Shown here piece after piece: positions 1 to 8,987 of a DNA stretch of 64,000 nt. Every line of letters starts with the position of its first letter. The first letter of the stretch is position 1. The DNA comes from Brevibacillus laterosporus (GTDB taxonomy: Bacteria; Bacillota; Bacilli; Brevibacillales; Brevibacillaceae). Under the pieces are notes generated by a model that worked only from the letters and a program-made list of their open reading frames with translations, searched no databases and was not told where the DNA came from. The position numbers and the translations under genes were made by a program. The stretch is from contig CP033464.1 of assembly GCA_007833815.1 (NCBI GenBank), positions 4,210,001 through 4,274,000 on the forward strand, read 5' to 3'.

Positions 1-879
1 TTAAAAGCGTGCTGCTCTTTCAAAGTGGTCGTTCCACCAGCCTTTAGACATGTTGCTGTAGGTTACGCCACCTTTCCCATATGTATGAAGAACTTTGTTA
101 TTTCCAGCGTAGATTCCTACGTGACCAATACGTTCAACAGAGCTCTTAGAGTATTTCATCGTTTTCTTTGTCGAGAAGAATACTAAGTCACCCACTTGTA
201 GTTCACTACGTGAAATAGGCGTACCTTGTTTGTATTGGGAACGTGCTCCACCTGTACCCAAGTTGATTCCAGCCCCTTCTTTATAAGCCCACATCGTGAA
301 TGCGGAGCAATCCATCGTGCTCTTATCTTTACGACCAGAAGCGTATTTGTATGGGACTCCTAAATACTTTTCTCCCGCTGCAATAATCTTTTGACCAGTC
401 GAAGCACTTGTAGCTTTTTGGCTCGTCTTGCTCGATTTGGATTTACTTGATTTGTCGGTATCTAATTCTCCAGCCTTATCAGCCAAATTCTCAACATCAT
501 TGTAGGTAGCATCCGAGCCATACAGATCGGCGTAATCCTCTCCAATAGCTACATTATCTTCCTCTATGCTATCATCACTGTTTATGTCTGTCTGATTGTC
601 TTCCGTATCGTTTGTATCATCTGAAGTATCTACCAATGGAGTGTTCTCGTCAGCATCTTGCTTTGCTTTTGTAGCCTTCTTATCCTTTTTATGCTTCTTC
701 TCGGCATTTTTGCAATCCTTCTTATCTTTAGATGAATAATCATAGCCATCCATGCTGTATGCATAAGCTGGCGATACATCATATTTGGTGCTGGCAAAGG
801 CTTGTCCATCTGCTAACAGAGAACTTACCATCAGTACCGCTAAAGTTGAACTCATTTTCCATGTTATTTTCTTACTCAT
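1..879 (-). CDS. Secreted NlpC/P60 cell-wall endopeptidase
   Basis: This is a secreted peptidoglycan endopeptidase of the C40 (NlpC/P60) class, expected to cut D-Glu-to-diamino-acid bonds in stem peptides. Residues 1-29 form a signal peptide ending in AFA. A long low-complexity Lys/Asp/Ser linker (about 45-160) follows, and the catalytic domain fills the C-terminus (about 163-292). The catalytic Cys is C191 in the MDCSAF motif, and H253 (RIGHVG) and H265 are the other expected active-site residues. The start has a clean AGGGGG site. It is divergent from the two-component system at 1073, which suggests but does not prove that the regulator controls it. The acidic linker may span or bind the wall. 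Confidence 0.9.
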   Translation of the reverse strand: MSKKITWKMSSTLAVLMVSSLLADGQAFASTKYDVSPAYAYSMDGYDYSSKDKKDCKNAEKKHKKDKKATKAKQDADENTPLVDTSDDTNDTEDNQTDINSDDSIEEDNVAIGEDYADLYGSDATYNDVENLADKAGELDTDKSSKSKSSKTSQKATSASTGQKIIAAGEKYLGVPYKYASGRKDKSTMDCSAFTMWAYKEGAGINLGTGGARSQYKQGTPISRSELQVGDLVFFSTKKTMKYSKSSVERIGHVGIYAGNNKVLHTYGKGGVTYSNMSKGWWNDHFERAARF

Positions 880-959
880 GTGTTATCCCCCTGTGATGTG
901 AAATATTCCCTTGCAATGAATATCTTACAAGGATTCTCTGAGACTTCCAGTAGAAATTC

Positions 960-979
960 ATGAGAATTTGATGAGAATT
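960..979 (+). promoter_or_regulatory. Candidate response-regulator direct repeat
   Basis: The 9-base word ATGAGAATT occurs at 960-968 and again at 971-979, an 11-base period. This is the spacing typical of OmpR/PhoB-family operators. It lies in the divergent gap between the wall hydrolase and the response regulator, so autoregulation or control of both genes is an inference. Confidence 0.4.
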
Positions 980-1072
980 GGTAAAAGGGGGACAAACTGG
1001 TTACACTACTACAGCTATACCTGTTTTTGGATGAACGTCATCATAGATATACAAGGTGAGGTGACAGGTAAC

Positions 1073-1765
1073 ATGAGTTCGCCAGACAACAAAGGGAGCT
1101 TTCTCTTAGTAGAAGATGAGAAAAACTTTGCTCGTTATTTACAATTAGAATTAATGAACGAGGGCTATGAAGTAGATGTCTGCCATGACGGGGCAATCGG
1201 ACTTGATAAAGCCTTACAAAATGAATATGATCTCATTCTGTTGGATGTTATGATACCTCAACTCTCCGGTATTGAGGTATGTCGACGTATCCGGGAGACT
1301 GGAAGTGAAGTACCGATCGTCATGTTGACTGCGCGCAATGAAGTTCCTGATATTGTTGCTGGACTAGATAGCGGTGCCAACGATTATCTGACTAAGCCTT
1401 TTGCTATCGAGGAATTATTTGCCCGAATACGTGCTAATCTTCGCCCTGTTTTTGCCAAAAATCAAGAAATCATTCATCTCGATTCTCTTGAAATCCAAGT
1501 ACAGAATCGTCGCGTATTCCGTGATACCAAGGAAATTCAGTTGACCCCACGAGAGTTTGATCTATTGTTGTATTTAGCCAATCATCAGGGACAAGCCTTG
1601 ACGCGGGAACAATTGTTGACGGCTGTCTGGGGGTTCGATTTTATGGGCAATACCAATGTAGTCGATGTGTATATCCGCTACCTGCGCAATAAGATTGAAC
1701 GAAAAAGATCAAAAAAATTAATCCATACCATTCGTGGTGTTGGCTACAGTTTGCGGGTGGAATAA
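1073..1765 (+). CDS. OmpR/PhoB-family response regulator
   Basis: This is a 230-residue DNA-binding response regulator. The receiver domain (about 10-122) has the acidic pair in VEDE, phospho-acceptor D58 in LLDVM and the conserved Lys in LTKPF. A winged-helix trans_reg_C domain follows (about 135-230), with the usual RGVGY near the end. The ATG at 1073 is chosen because AGGTGAGGTG precedes it. The open frame reaches back to 968 but has no better site and runs through the putative operator. It resembles the ArlR/YkoG group. Its stop codon abuts the kinase start, so the two are translated together. Its regulon is unknown, and the adjacent wall hydrolase is the natural candidate. Confidence 0.93.
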   Translation: MSSPDNKGSFLLVEDEKNFARYLQLELMNEGYEVDVCHDGAIGLDKALQNEYDLILLDVMIPQLSGIEVCRRIRETGSEVPIVMLTARNEVPDIVAGLDSGANDYLTKPFAIEELFARIRANLRPVFAKNQEIIHLDSLEIQVQNRRVFRDTKEIQLTPREFDLLLYLANHQGQALTREQLLTAVWGFDFMGNTNVVDVYIRYLRNKIERKRSKKLIHTIRGVGYSLRVE

Positions 1766-3130
1766 ATGCTAAAGAGACTAACTAGTCGCATGCCCACTTC
1801 CCTCACATGGCGTTTAACTGTCATTTTAACCACGGCAATGACCCTGTTTTTGTTATTCATGAATTTGTTCGTCTATATGTCTACCAGTAATTTGGTCTAT
1901 GAATATGAACAGAAACAATTACAAAAGAAGGTTGTCACGATTTTAAATGAATTGCAGAAAGCGACGTTGGGCTATAAAACTACCAATCTAGAAGCTGTGA
2001 AAGAAGTATTATTAAAATATGCAGATGTTCACCAAGCCATTTTATTAGAAACCTCGAATAAGAAAACCCTGGCCTCTGTGATTGGCACGGGGTGGACAAT
2101 AGAGGAAATAGGTGATCAAGAGAATGTTATTAGCTCCATGCAGACGGTTCAACTACCTGGGTTTTCTGATGTCCTCTTACTAACCATTATTCAGGACAAT
2201 AAACAACTTCGTCCTATTTTTCGGATTCTTATTCAAATTCTTTGCTGGTCTGCTATCGCTACCTTTGTCATCTCAGCCATAGGTGTCTATCAATTGACCC
2301 AGATTGGATTACAACCCTTAACTCAATTGATTGAACAAATTCGGGCAAAAAAAGCTGAGGATTTACGGACACGTCTTCCAGTGATCACTAATGATGTAGA
2401 GATCAAAGATTTAGTCATAGCATTTAACTCCCTATTAGATCGTGTAGAGGATTCCTTTAGCAAACAACAACAGTTTATCGCAGATGCCTCTCATGAATTT
2501 AAAACACCCCTCGCCATCATTGAAGGCTATGCACGCTTACTTCAGCGTTGGGGAAAGCATAATCCAGAGGTACGGGATGAAGCACTCTCTGCTATGCTCC
2601 AAGAGTGTTCTCGCCTTTTTGATTTGATTGAAGATCTGTTATCGCTTGCTAAATTACAGGATAGTACCTCTGGGGAAGCTATTTTTTCCATTCAAGATAT
2701 GGTTCCTTTATTAGAAGAGATTCGTTCAGCTTGGACAACGGTTTTTCCCAAACACCTTACGCTTCGATTTTCATGGAAAGCTCCTTTGAGACTCCCTATG
2801 AACACGGGTAAAATCCGTCAACTATTCGATATCCTGTTGGACAATGCCAAGAAGTACACAGAAGAAGGCTCCGTAGAGGTACATGTCTTCTCTACGGAAG
2901 CCTGGGTCGAGATTCATATTAGAGATTCTGGTGTAGGAATTCCTGATGCAGAACGGGCAAATGTATTCGAACGTTTTTATCGGGTAGATAAATCTCGCAC
3001 ACGTGAAAAAGGGGGTAGCGGACTTGGCCTATCTATCGCCAAATCAATTGTTGATTTGCACCATGGACGTATTGAGATGCGAAGAACGTCCACGGGAGGA
3101 ACTGAGGTTGTGGTTTGGCTTCCTTGTTAA
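1766..3130 (+). CDS. Membrane sensor histidine kinase
   Basis: This is the partner kinase of the regulator just upstream, and its ATG directly follows that stop codon. It has two membrane segments (about 17-39 and 151-173) around a short extracellular sensor of about 110 residues. A HAMP-type linker follows, then a HisKA domain with phospho-acceptor H243 in DASHEFKTP and an ATPase domain with N, G1 (DSGVGIPD) and G2 (GGSGLGLSIA) boxes. The order matches ArlS/YkoH-type kinases. The signal it senses cannot be told from the sequence. Confidence 0.93.
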   Translation: MLKRLTSRMPTSLTWRLTVILTTAMTLFLLFMNLFVYMSTSNLVYEYEQKQLQKKVVTILNELQKATLGYKTTNLEAVKEVLLKYADVHQAILLETSNKKTLASVIGTGWTIEEIGDQENVISSMQTVQLPGFSDVLLLTIIQDNKQLRPIFRILIQILCWSAIATFVISAIGVYQLTQIGLQPLTQLIEQIRAKKAEDLRTRLPVITNDVEIKDLVIAFNSLLDRVEDSFSKQQQFIADASHEFKTPLAIIEGYARLLQRWGKHNPEVRDEALSAMLQECSRLFDLIEDLLSLAKLQDSTSGEAIFSIQDMVPLLEEIRSAWTTVFPKHLTLRFSWKAPLRLPMNTGKIRQLFDILLDNAKKYTEEGSVEVHVFSTEAWVEIHIRDSGVGIPDAERANVFERFYRVDKSRTREKGGSGLGLSIAKSIVDLHHGRIEMRRTSTGGTEVVVWLPC

Positions 3131-3198
3131 AAATATTCAATGCTCGTTCCACCATTAAAAACCTTAAACAGACTAACACAACTAAAGGAGAAATCACT

Positions 3199-3981
3199 AT
3201 GACACACTTCGATCCTAATCTTCCTGTAACTCCATTTGATAATCCTACTAACCATTTAATTCCCGATTATGTCTCCATTGCTACTAACAGCGCGGTGGCA
3301 GGTAAAGCAGATACCGAAATTGGTGCTGGTGTATATGGTTCCAATCCAAAGGGAAATGGTGTTTGGGGAGTATCTGTATCTTCCAAACATTCTGGTGTAT
3401 TAGGAGAAAATAGCGCGAAGGGTGGTGTTGGTGTCAAAGGGGAAAGCGAGGACTGGTACGGTGTTTATGGTACAGGATTTTACGGTGTCGCAGGGGTCGG
3501 TAAAAATATAGGGGTGTATGCTCATGGTGCAGAACTAGCGGGGTTATTTAAAGGCAATGTTGAGATAACCGAAAATCTAATTGTTCAAGGTGTCAATTTC
3601 CGAAACTTACTCCAACACATCTCTCGACTCGAAGAAGAAGTATCGAAACTTTTGGTTTCCGGCAGTGGTTCTTCAACTAACAGCCCTCGTCCACATCCTA
3701 ACATTGGCACGAAACTTCTATGTCCCCCCTTTGGAAGTACGATGAATCTATGGGTTTTCGGTGGGGGATTTCAAGCATTTGAATCTGTAACCGTATTTAT
3801 TACTATTTTGGTCAACAATCAGTTAACTAACTCGCTTCGTTTTTTCATACAAGCCAATAATAACGGATCTTTTGATACGACCGTGTCAGTTTTCTGTACT
3901 CCTGGCGTCATCACCACATTTAATGTAAAAGCCAAGGGTTCATCAAGTGGAGATTCTAATTTTACGGAAGTGTCCTGCTAA
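3199..3981 (+). CDS. Gly-Val repeat protein of unknown function
   Basis: This 260-residue protein has no clear signal peptide. The ATG at 3199 is chosen because AAAGGAG sits before it, whereas an upstream start would overlap the kinase. Residues about 35-120 carry short repeats of the form G-V-x-G (GVYG, GVWG, GVLG, GVGVKG, GVYG, GVAGVG). Such repeats are often seen in beta-helical surface or tail-fibre-like proteins. A short coiled stretch (RLEEEVSKLL) follows, and then a beta-rich C-terminal part of about 75 residues with Ig-like character. It lies 68 bases after the kinase gene and ends in a terminator, so it may be the last gene of that operon. I do not recognise the family. Confidence 0.75.
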   Translation: MTHFDPNLPVTPFDNPTNHLIPDYVSIATNSAVAGKADTEIGAGVYGSNPKGNGVWGVSVSSKHSGVLGENSAKGGVGVKGESEDWYGVYGTGFYGVAGVGKNIGVYAHGAELAGLFKGNVEITENLIVQGVNFRNLLQHISRLEEEVSKLLVSGSGSSTNSPRPHPNIGTKLLCPPFGSTMNLWVFGGGFQAFESVTVFITILVNNQLTNSLRFFIQANNNGSFDTTVSVFCTPGVITTFNVKAKGSSSGDSNFTEVSC

Positions 3982-3999
3982 ATTTAAAATACATACGAG

Positions 4000-4025
4000 A
4001 CCCTCCTTTGATTACGCTGGAGGGT
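4000..4025 (+). terminator. Rho-independent terminator
   Basis: ACCCTCC (4000-4006) pairs with GGAGGGT (4019-4025) and is followed by a short T run. It closes the Gly-Val repeat gene. Confidence 0.8.
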
Positions 4026-4269
4026 TTTAACTATGCTTGAATTGCTAAAAGCCTCCTCTCATCTCCATAAGTAACCTACCCAGAAAACAAATTTCCCGTC
4101 AATAATGATTGTAGCAGCTAGGACAAGCAATACAACGGCAGTTCGTACATCTAGTGAAATTGAAGATGCCAAGGCATGGTTGATAATGTATCAAATTTAA
4201 CTTGGTTGTTAAGAAACCTTTTTTCATTTAAATCGTATTCTTAAGTAAAAAAATAAGGAGTTGCTAAGT

Positions 4270-4461
4270 ATGCAATATAAAGCAGGAGACACACCCATTA
4301 CTTGCCCGTGTTGTAACCATTCATTGTTTGACAAAGACTATCGTCAATTAAATTCAAGGGGAGCCACTTTTTTCGGATTGGATTGGGCTAATAAAGAGGC
4401 AACTATTCTTATTTGCAAGAGATGTTCGTACATCTTATGGTTCATGGATGAACCTTCATAA
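4270..4461 (+). CDS. Small zinc-ribbon protein
   Basis: This 63-residue protein has two Cys pairs, CPCC near the N-terminus and CKRC near residue 49, spaced as in a treble-clef or zinc-ribbon fold. The ATG at 4270 has AAGGAG at a good distance; an in-frame TTG at 4261 is too close to that site. Such small ribbons often bind nucleic acid or act as accessory subunits, but nothing here shows a partner. It stands alone, with a terminator just after it. The function is unknown. Confidence 0.75.
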   Translation: MQYKAGDTPITCPCCNHSLFDKDYRQLNSRGATFFGLDWANKEATILICKRCSYILWFMDEPS

Positions 4462-4476
4462 AAGTAATTTTTACAT

Positions 4477-4502
4477 GAGCTGCCATCGTAGCTCGTTTTT
4501 TT
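4477..4502 (+). terminator. Rho-independent terminator
   Basis: GAGCT and AGCTC arms (4477-4481, 4490-4494) are followed by a run of T. It lies just after the zinc-ribbon gene. Confidence 0.75.
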
Positions 4503-4557
4503 GGGACTAATGTACATGAAGTCAATAAAATACGCCCCTCTTTCAAATAAGTGTCAA

Positions 4558-4599
4558 AGAGGATAGCCACATCCATCTTCAGATGAACAACTATCCTCT
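4558..4599 (-). terminator. Putative terminator of yidC
   Basis: AGAGGATAG (4558-4566) pairs perfectly with CTATCCTCT (4591-4599). It sits just past the yidC stop. The T tract on the minus strand is weak. Confidence 0.55.
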
Positions 4600-4615
4600 T
4601 CGTTATCATTTTGGT

Positions 4616-5395
4616 TTATTTTGTTGTAGCAGAAGACGCCAAAGGGGCATGGTAAACCCTATTTAAAATATAGGTTTGCACGAGCGAAAACACTCCACCC
4701 ACCACCCAATACAATGGAAGTGCCGATGGTAAATTCATTCCTGCCATAAAGATCATGATCGGCATCATGTAATAGAAAATCTTCATATTATTGGCTCCCA
4801 TTGCTGGAGTCATTTTAGTTGACAACATCGTTTGAAAAAAGGTCGTCGCTGCTGCTAATAACGGCAATATATAAAACGGATCGGCATGACCCAGGTTAAA
4901 CCACATAAATGTATGATCCGCAATCTCTGGCATCCGACGAATTGCGAAGTAAAACGCCATTAAGATTGGCATTTGAACAAGAGCTGGCAGACAACCTGCC
5001 ATCGGGTTAACGCCGCTTGTTTTGTACAGTTCCATCATTTCCATTTGCATTTTTTGCGCTTGCTTCGGGTCCTGATTGGAATTACTATATTTCTTTTTCA
5101 GTTTATCGATCTGCGGTTGTAGTCCTCGCATTGCAGCTCCACTTTTCATCTGCTTCATCATTAAAGGCAAGAGAATTGTACGAATCAACAGTGTCATGAT
5201 GATAATCGCTAGACCATAATTACCATCAGTGAAATTGGCAGCGCCCTGAATTAACCAGGAGAACGGATAAACAAAAAAGTGATCCCAAATGCCCGGACTA
5301 TTGGATGTTATGGGAGCTGTATTACTACACCCACTAAGCAACAACACCACGGCAACAAGTAAAAATACAGGTAATGATTTACGTACAGCTTTCAT
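4616..5395 (-). CDS. yidC: Membrane protein insertase YidC/SpoIIIJ
   Basis: This is the YidC/Oxa1/Alb3 insertase, which places proteins into the cytoplasmic membrane alone or with SecYEG. In spore formers one copy (SpoIIIJ) also supports forespore signalling. The ATG at 5395 follows GAGGAGG and gives 259 residues. It starts with a lipoprotein signal (lipobox LSGC), as usual for Gram-positive YidC. The family core follows: a TM segment with a conserved Arg (LIRTILLPL), a Lys/Gln-rich cytoplasmic loop, and TM segments around VQMPILMAFYFAIR and PLYWVVGGVFSL. It lacks the large periplasmic domain of Gram-negative YidC. It is not in the usual rnpA-jag neighbourhood, so it is probably a second paralogue. 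Confidence 0.93.
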   Translation of the reverse strand: MKAVRKSLPVFLLVAVVLLLSGCSNTAPITSNSPGIWDHFFVYPFSWLIQGAANFTDGNYGLAIIIMTLLIRTILLPLMMKQMKSGAAMRGLQPQIDKLKKKYSNSNQDPKQAQKMQMEMMELYKTSGVNPMAGCLPALVQMPILMAFYFAIRRMPEIADHTFMWFNLGHADPFYILPLLAAATTFFQTMLSTKMTPAMGANNMKIFYYMMPIMIFMAGMNLPSALPLYWVVGGVFSLVQTYILNRVYHAPLASSATTK

Positions 5396-5415
5396 GAACA
5401 AATCCTCCTCATTGT

Positions 5416-5712
5416 TTAAAAACTCGGTAAACAAACAAGGAGAACGGTTGGGAGTGTATCATCTGATGACGTGGTTGCTCGCTTCTCTTTTCGCATAGGT
5501 ACGCGTCGATATAAGTTAATAAACGACGGACGTATTGGCATTGTCACCAGCTGTTGACGCCATTCAAAACGTTCTTCAAACTGCATAGATTGACGTTTGC
5601 CTACGATGTGGGTAAATAGCAATTGACAACATGGAACTACAATCACAGATACCCAGAAGAGCAACCAAATGTATGGCAACGACAGGCCAATTAATTCATC
5701 CACCACGTGCAT
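5416..5712 (-). CDS. Small hypothetical membrane protein
   Basis: This predicted 98-residue protein lies just upstream of yidC on the same strand, with 20 bases between them. One strong membrane segment (about residues 8-32) is followed by a basic cytoplasmic-type tail. A GGAGGTGAG site precedes the ATG at 5712 but lies very close. A GTG two or three codons later would have better spacing. Position suggests co-transcription with yidC. I do not recognise a family, and it could be a chance frame. Confidence 0.5.
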   Translation of the reverse strand: MHVVDELIGLSLPYIWLLFWVSVIVVPCCQLLFTHIVGKRQSMQFEERFEWRQQLVTMPIRPSFINLYRRVPMRKEKRATTSSDDTLPTVLLVCLPSF

Positions 5713-5901
5713 CTCACCTCCCCATCTGTACATAAATAACTAGTACAGCACCTATTGTAACACATTGCCCAACTGTTGTGGGAGATGGTGTGACTAGTTA
5801 CTTTTGTCAATTAGGAAAGGTCACTTTAAAATGATCGAAGGCTCATGTGGCCTAAGTAAACCTTTAATAATTTGGAAATTCAATGTGACAGAAACAAAAA
5901 A

Positions 5902-5936
5902 AACGGTATTTATACTAAGTGTAGTTAAATACCGTT
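5902..5936 (-). terminator. Strong terminator of the deacetylase-like gene
   Basis: AACGGTATTTA (5902-5912) pairs perfectly with TAAATACCGTT (5926-5936). On the minus strand it is followed by seven T. It closes the gene at 5981. Confidence 0.85.
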
Positions 5937-5980
5937 CTTTGGAACAACTTAGCTACATTACTGTACCTTACTAGTTCCTC

Positions 5981-6799
5981 TTATTTACTTTTCGATCCCT
6001 TTTCATTCTTTGAAGTCGCATCTTTCTTCCCAATTACCATTTGAGATACGTGCATAATGGTAGCTTCTTTTTGCAATTGAGGTAAATAACTGCGAATGGC
6101 CTTGGCTACTTTTGGACCACCGGGACCTACATGACCAATAGCAATGCAGGTTTCATTCTGTTTCACTTTCTCACTAATGAGTTTCAGTTGTTTAGCGATG
6201 TGTGAGGTTGTATGCACATCGTCTAAAAACATCATGTTCTCTATATAAGGAACCTGCAAATCGCGAGCTACTTGCCCCACTATGCTTTTATAAGAGGTCT
6301 TACTGTCGATATAAAAAAGCCCTCGCTCTTTACATACCTGTAAAACAATCCTCATTATACGTGGATTTTGTGTAACTTTAGATCCCATATGATTATTCAT
6401 GCCGATTGCGTGCGGGACATTGTCAATGGCTTCATTCACCCGCTTACGAATTTCGTCGTCACTTAAGTTATTCATAAGTGCTCCTGGTCCTAGCCAGCTT
6501 TTAGGGCCCTGCATTGGTTCCATCGGCATGTGGACAATCACGTCATGCTTTTTTTGATGAGCCATTTCCGCATCTTTTTTGGTGCTAGGCAAAAATGGCA
6601 TGACCGCAATCGTAAGTGGAATGGGTAAATCAAGGATCTCTTCTGTGCCTCTCATATTGTTGCCAAAATCATCTATGATGAGGGCGACCTTCCTCGTTTT
6701 ATCCGGTACTGGGATAACTTGTTCAGAAGCAGTAACCGAGGAACAGACAAGACCTCCACATAGTAACAAGACTATCCCTAGCTTAGAAACAATCCTCAT
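5981..6799 (-). CDS. Divergent polysaccharide deacetylase (YibQ-like)
   Basis: This 272-residue exported protein begins with a signal peptide (about 1-25). The rest is the divergent polysaccharide deacetylase domain (DUF610/YibQ). Family features include KVALIIDDFG, with the paired Asp, VIVHMPMEPM, and GMNNHMGSKVT, followed by a late GHVGPGG. The fold is the NodB-like beta/alpha barrel, but true substrates of this subfamily are unclear. A Lys/Ser-rich tail ends the protein. It lies downstream of the NagZ- and NamZ-type genes on the same strand, which fits a role in wall or exopolysaccharide turnover, though that is inferred from context. Confidence 0.88.
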   Translation of the reverse strand: MRIVSKLGIVLLLCGGLVCSSVTASEQVIPVPDKTRKVALIIDDFGNNMRGTEEILDLPIPLTIAVMPFLPSTKKDAEMAHQKKHDVIVHMPMEPMQGPKSWLGPGALMNNLSDDEIRKRVNEAIDNVPHAIGMNNHMGSKVTQNPRIMRIVLQVCKERGLFYIDSKTSYKSIVGQVARDLQVPYIENMMFLDDVHTTSHIAKQLKLISEKVKQNETCIAIGHVGPGGPKVAKAIRSYLPQLQKEATIMHVSQMVIGKKDATSKNEKGSKSK

Positions 6800-6858
6800 A
6801 CATAGGACCTACCTTTACTTCTTTTTCGGTAGTATGTGCAACAACATCAACTTTTACC

Positions 6859-8961
6859 CTATTTCAAAACGCTAAGCCCATGACCGTATGGATACAGCAC
6901 CCTACCAGAAGTGTCATAGATGGTAATAGGCAGCTTCCCCTTCGCCTTCAATTTACCAAACAGAATATCCGCTGTGGCTTGAAAACTTGCATTTGCATAT
7001 CCATACTGTGCCACATACACAGGCAGTTTTGGAAAATGAGTCAGTTCATACGGATTACGCGTAGAGATCACCATTACTCGCTTCTTTTTTTGTTGAATCT
7101 CTTTTTTTACTAAGTGATTAACTGGATGTAGGACTCCTGCCAAACCATCTGGAGTTGCATCTGGGAAAAACAACAGGGTATCCGCACGATCTATTTCTTT
7201 TTGCTGCTCAGGTGTAACCTGATAAGAAATGTTAATCGACACTGTATCTGGATGATATTTCTGGATTGCCTTGGTCATTTCATTCGTATAACGCGAGCCA
7301 ATCACAGCTATTTTCTGTTCAGGAGAGGGAGCAAGCGGTAGCACCCCATCATTTTTGACAACTGTAATGGACTGCTCGGCAATTGCTCGTTCCACCTGTT
7401 TGTGAGCAGGCGAAGTAATGGATTTCTCGGCAATTTGTTGCAAGGTAGGAACACTCAGCAACTGTTCCCGCAGAAAAATTCCTCTTCTTATCTTTACCGA
7501 CAATATCCGTCTGACAGCTTCATCTAAACGCTCTTTCGTAATAGCACCCGACATGATCGCTTTCTGCATTCCTTGACTAACCTTTTCTACATCTGGGGGC
7601 ATTAAAATAATATCCGCCCCAGCATTCAGAGCGCGAATACTGGCATCCACCGTCTCAAAATGTTGCGTGATACCTCCCATATCCATAGCATCCGTAATAA
7701 CCAAGCCATCGTAACCTAACTCCTCGCGTAATAATCCTTGAATTAGTTTAGGTGACAAGGTTGCTGGCAAGTATACAGGTTTGTTTTTTTGAGAAGACAT
7801 CACCGTCGTTGACTCTATCTGCGGAAAAGCGATATGCGCAACTAACACAGAATCCACGCCCTGCTTGATCGCTTGACGAAATGGAATGAACTCTACTTGC
7901 TCCAACTGTTTTTTACCATACGATATGACTGGCAAGCCCACATGCGAATCTACTGATGTATTACCATGTCCGGGAAAGTGCTTTCCACTAGCAACGACTC
8001 CTGTTTCCTGCATTCCTGCAATAAAAGAAGTACCCATATCGGCCACCAATTGTGGATTTTCACCATAAGAACGCACGCCAATAACTGGATTCTTGGAATT
8101 ATTATTGACGTCTATCGTTGGTGCAAAATCCAAATTGATTCCAAGTGAGAGCAACTCTTCTGCCATTACTCGTCCTGCCTGACGTGCTAACTCAGTATTA
8201 CGCGTTGCACCCAATGCCATATTACCTGGCATATTTGTCCCATGTTTCAGGCGTGAAACAATACCACCTTCCTGATCAGTGCCGATAAATAATCCATATT
8301 TATGTTGCGTTTTCTGAAGGGCATCCGTTATTTGAACAATTTGTTTTGTTTCATCTAAGCTATCTTTAAATAAAATGACACCACCTAGATGAAGTTTCTT
8401 TATCATATTCGCAATCTCGGGTGTCACCTCACGGAAAGGCTGACCTTTATACATACTAAAGCTCGGCATTAATGTCTGTCCTACTTTCTCAGCCACGCTC
8501 ATGTTAGCGAGCATGCGCGAAATGACATCATAACGAGCATGTTTCTCCGCAATGATTTTCAGACTTTTCTCGTCCGTTCTTTCGAGAACTAAGCGATCAT
8601 GGAAGGTACCATCTGACACTAAAATAACTGTTTGACCCAATTTATCTTGTAGAGTTAGGAGACCTTCCCTTGATATCGTTGCCACATGGGTATTACTGGA
8701 GCTCCAGCTTAGCATCGCTTCCGCTTTCTTTATATGTCCATCCACATAGGTATGCAACGCCTGCAATTGAATCTGTGAGGTTGTATATGTCTTAGGCGTT
8801 TCGGGAAGATTTTGAACGAAAAGAAGGTCCGCAGGGTGATTAGTAGAAGCGATTGTCGTTCGCATGCTATCAGCCCTGTCTTTTGATAAAAGAGGAATGA
8901 AAAAACAAGCAAAGAGAATCAAGCTAACTGATGTATATGCAAAAATCTGCTTTCGTTTCAT
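6859..8961 (-). CDS. nagZ: Secreted GH3 beta-N-acetylglucosaminidase (NagZ-like)
   Basis: This is a family 3 glycoside hydrolase expected to release GlcNAc from muropeptides or from GlcNAc-MurNAc. It has an N-terminal membrane anchor or signal (about 5-25), a spacer domain of about 120 residues, then the catalytic TIM barrel. The NagZ signature KHFPGHGNTSVDSH supplies the His-Asp catalytic pair, and the nucleophile is the Asp in VITDAMDMGG. A C-terminal GH3_C-like domain follows, as in B. subtilis NagZ (YbbD). The ATG at 8961 is preferred over the TTG one codon earlier because GGAGG is well spaced from it. It follows the NamZ-AmiE fusion, mirroring the amiE-nagZ-namZ set of B. subtilis. Confidence 0.92.
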   Translation of the reverse strand: MKRKQIFAYTSVSLILFACFFIPLLSKDRADSMRTTIASTNHPADLLFVQNLPETPKTYTTSQIQLQALHTYVDGHIKKAEAMLSWSSSNTHVATISREGLLTLQDKLGQTVILVSDGTFHDRLVLERTDEKSLKIIAEKHARYDVISRMLANMSVAEKVGQTLMPSFSMYKGQPFREVTPEIANMIKKLHLGGVILFKDSLDETKQIVQITDALQKTQHKYGLFIGTDQEGGIVSRLKHGTNMPGNMALGATRNTELARQAGRVMAEELLSLGINLDFAPTIDVNNNSKNPVIGVRSYGENPQLVADMGTSFIAGMQETGVVASGKHFPGHGNTSVDSHVGLPVISYGKKQLEQVEFIPFRQAIKQGVDSVLVAHIAFPQIESTTVMSSQKNKPVYLPATLSPKLIQGLLREELGYDGLVITDAMDMGGITQHFETVDASIRALNAGADIILMPPDVEKVSQGMQKAIMSGAITKERLDEAVRRILSVKIRRGIFLREQLLSVPTLQQIAEKSITSPAHKQVERAIAEQSITVVKNDGVLPLAPSPEQKIAVIGSRYTNEMTKAIQKYHPDTVSINISYQVTPEQQKEIDRADTLLFFPDATPDGLAGVLHPVNHLVKKEIQQKKKRVMVISTRNPYELTHFPKLPVYVAQYGYANASFQATADILFGKLKAKGKLPITIYDTSGRVLYPYGHGLSVLK

Positions 8962-8987
8962 CAATATTGGCCTCCGTCACATGTTGA

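Noticed and set aside
4105-4200. Short plus-strand frame of 31 codons
   Set aside because: No ribosome site and no motif; likely chance.
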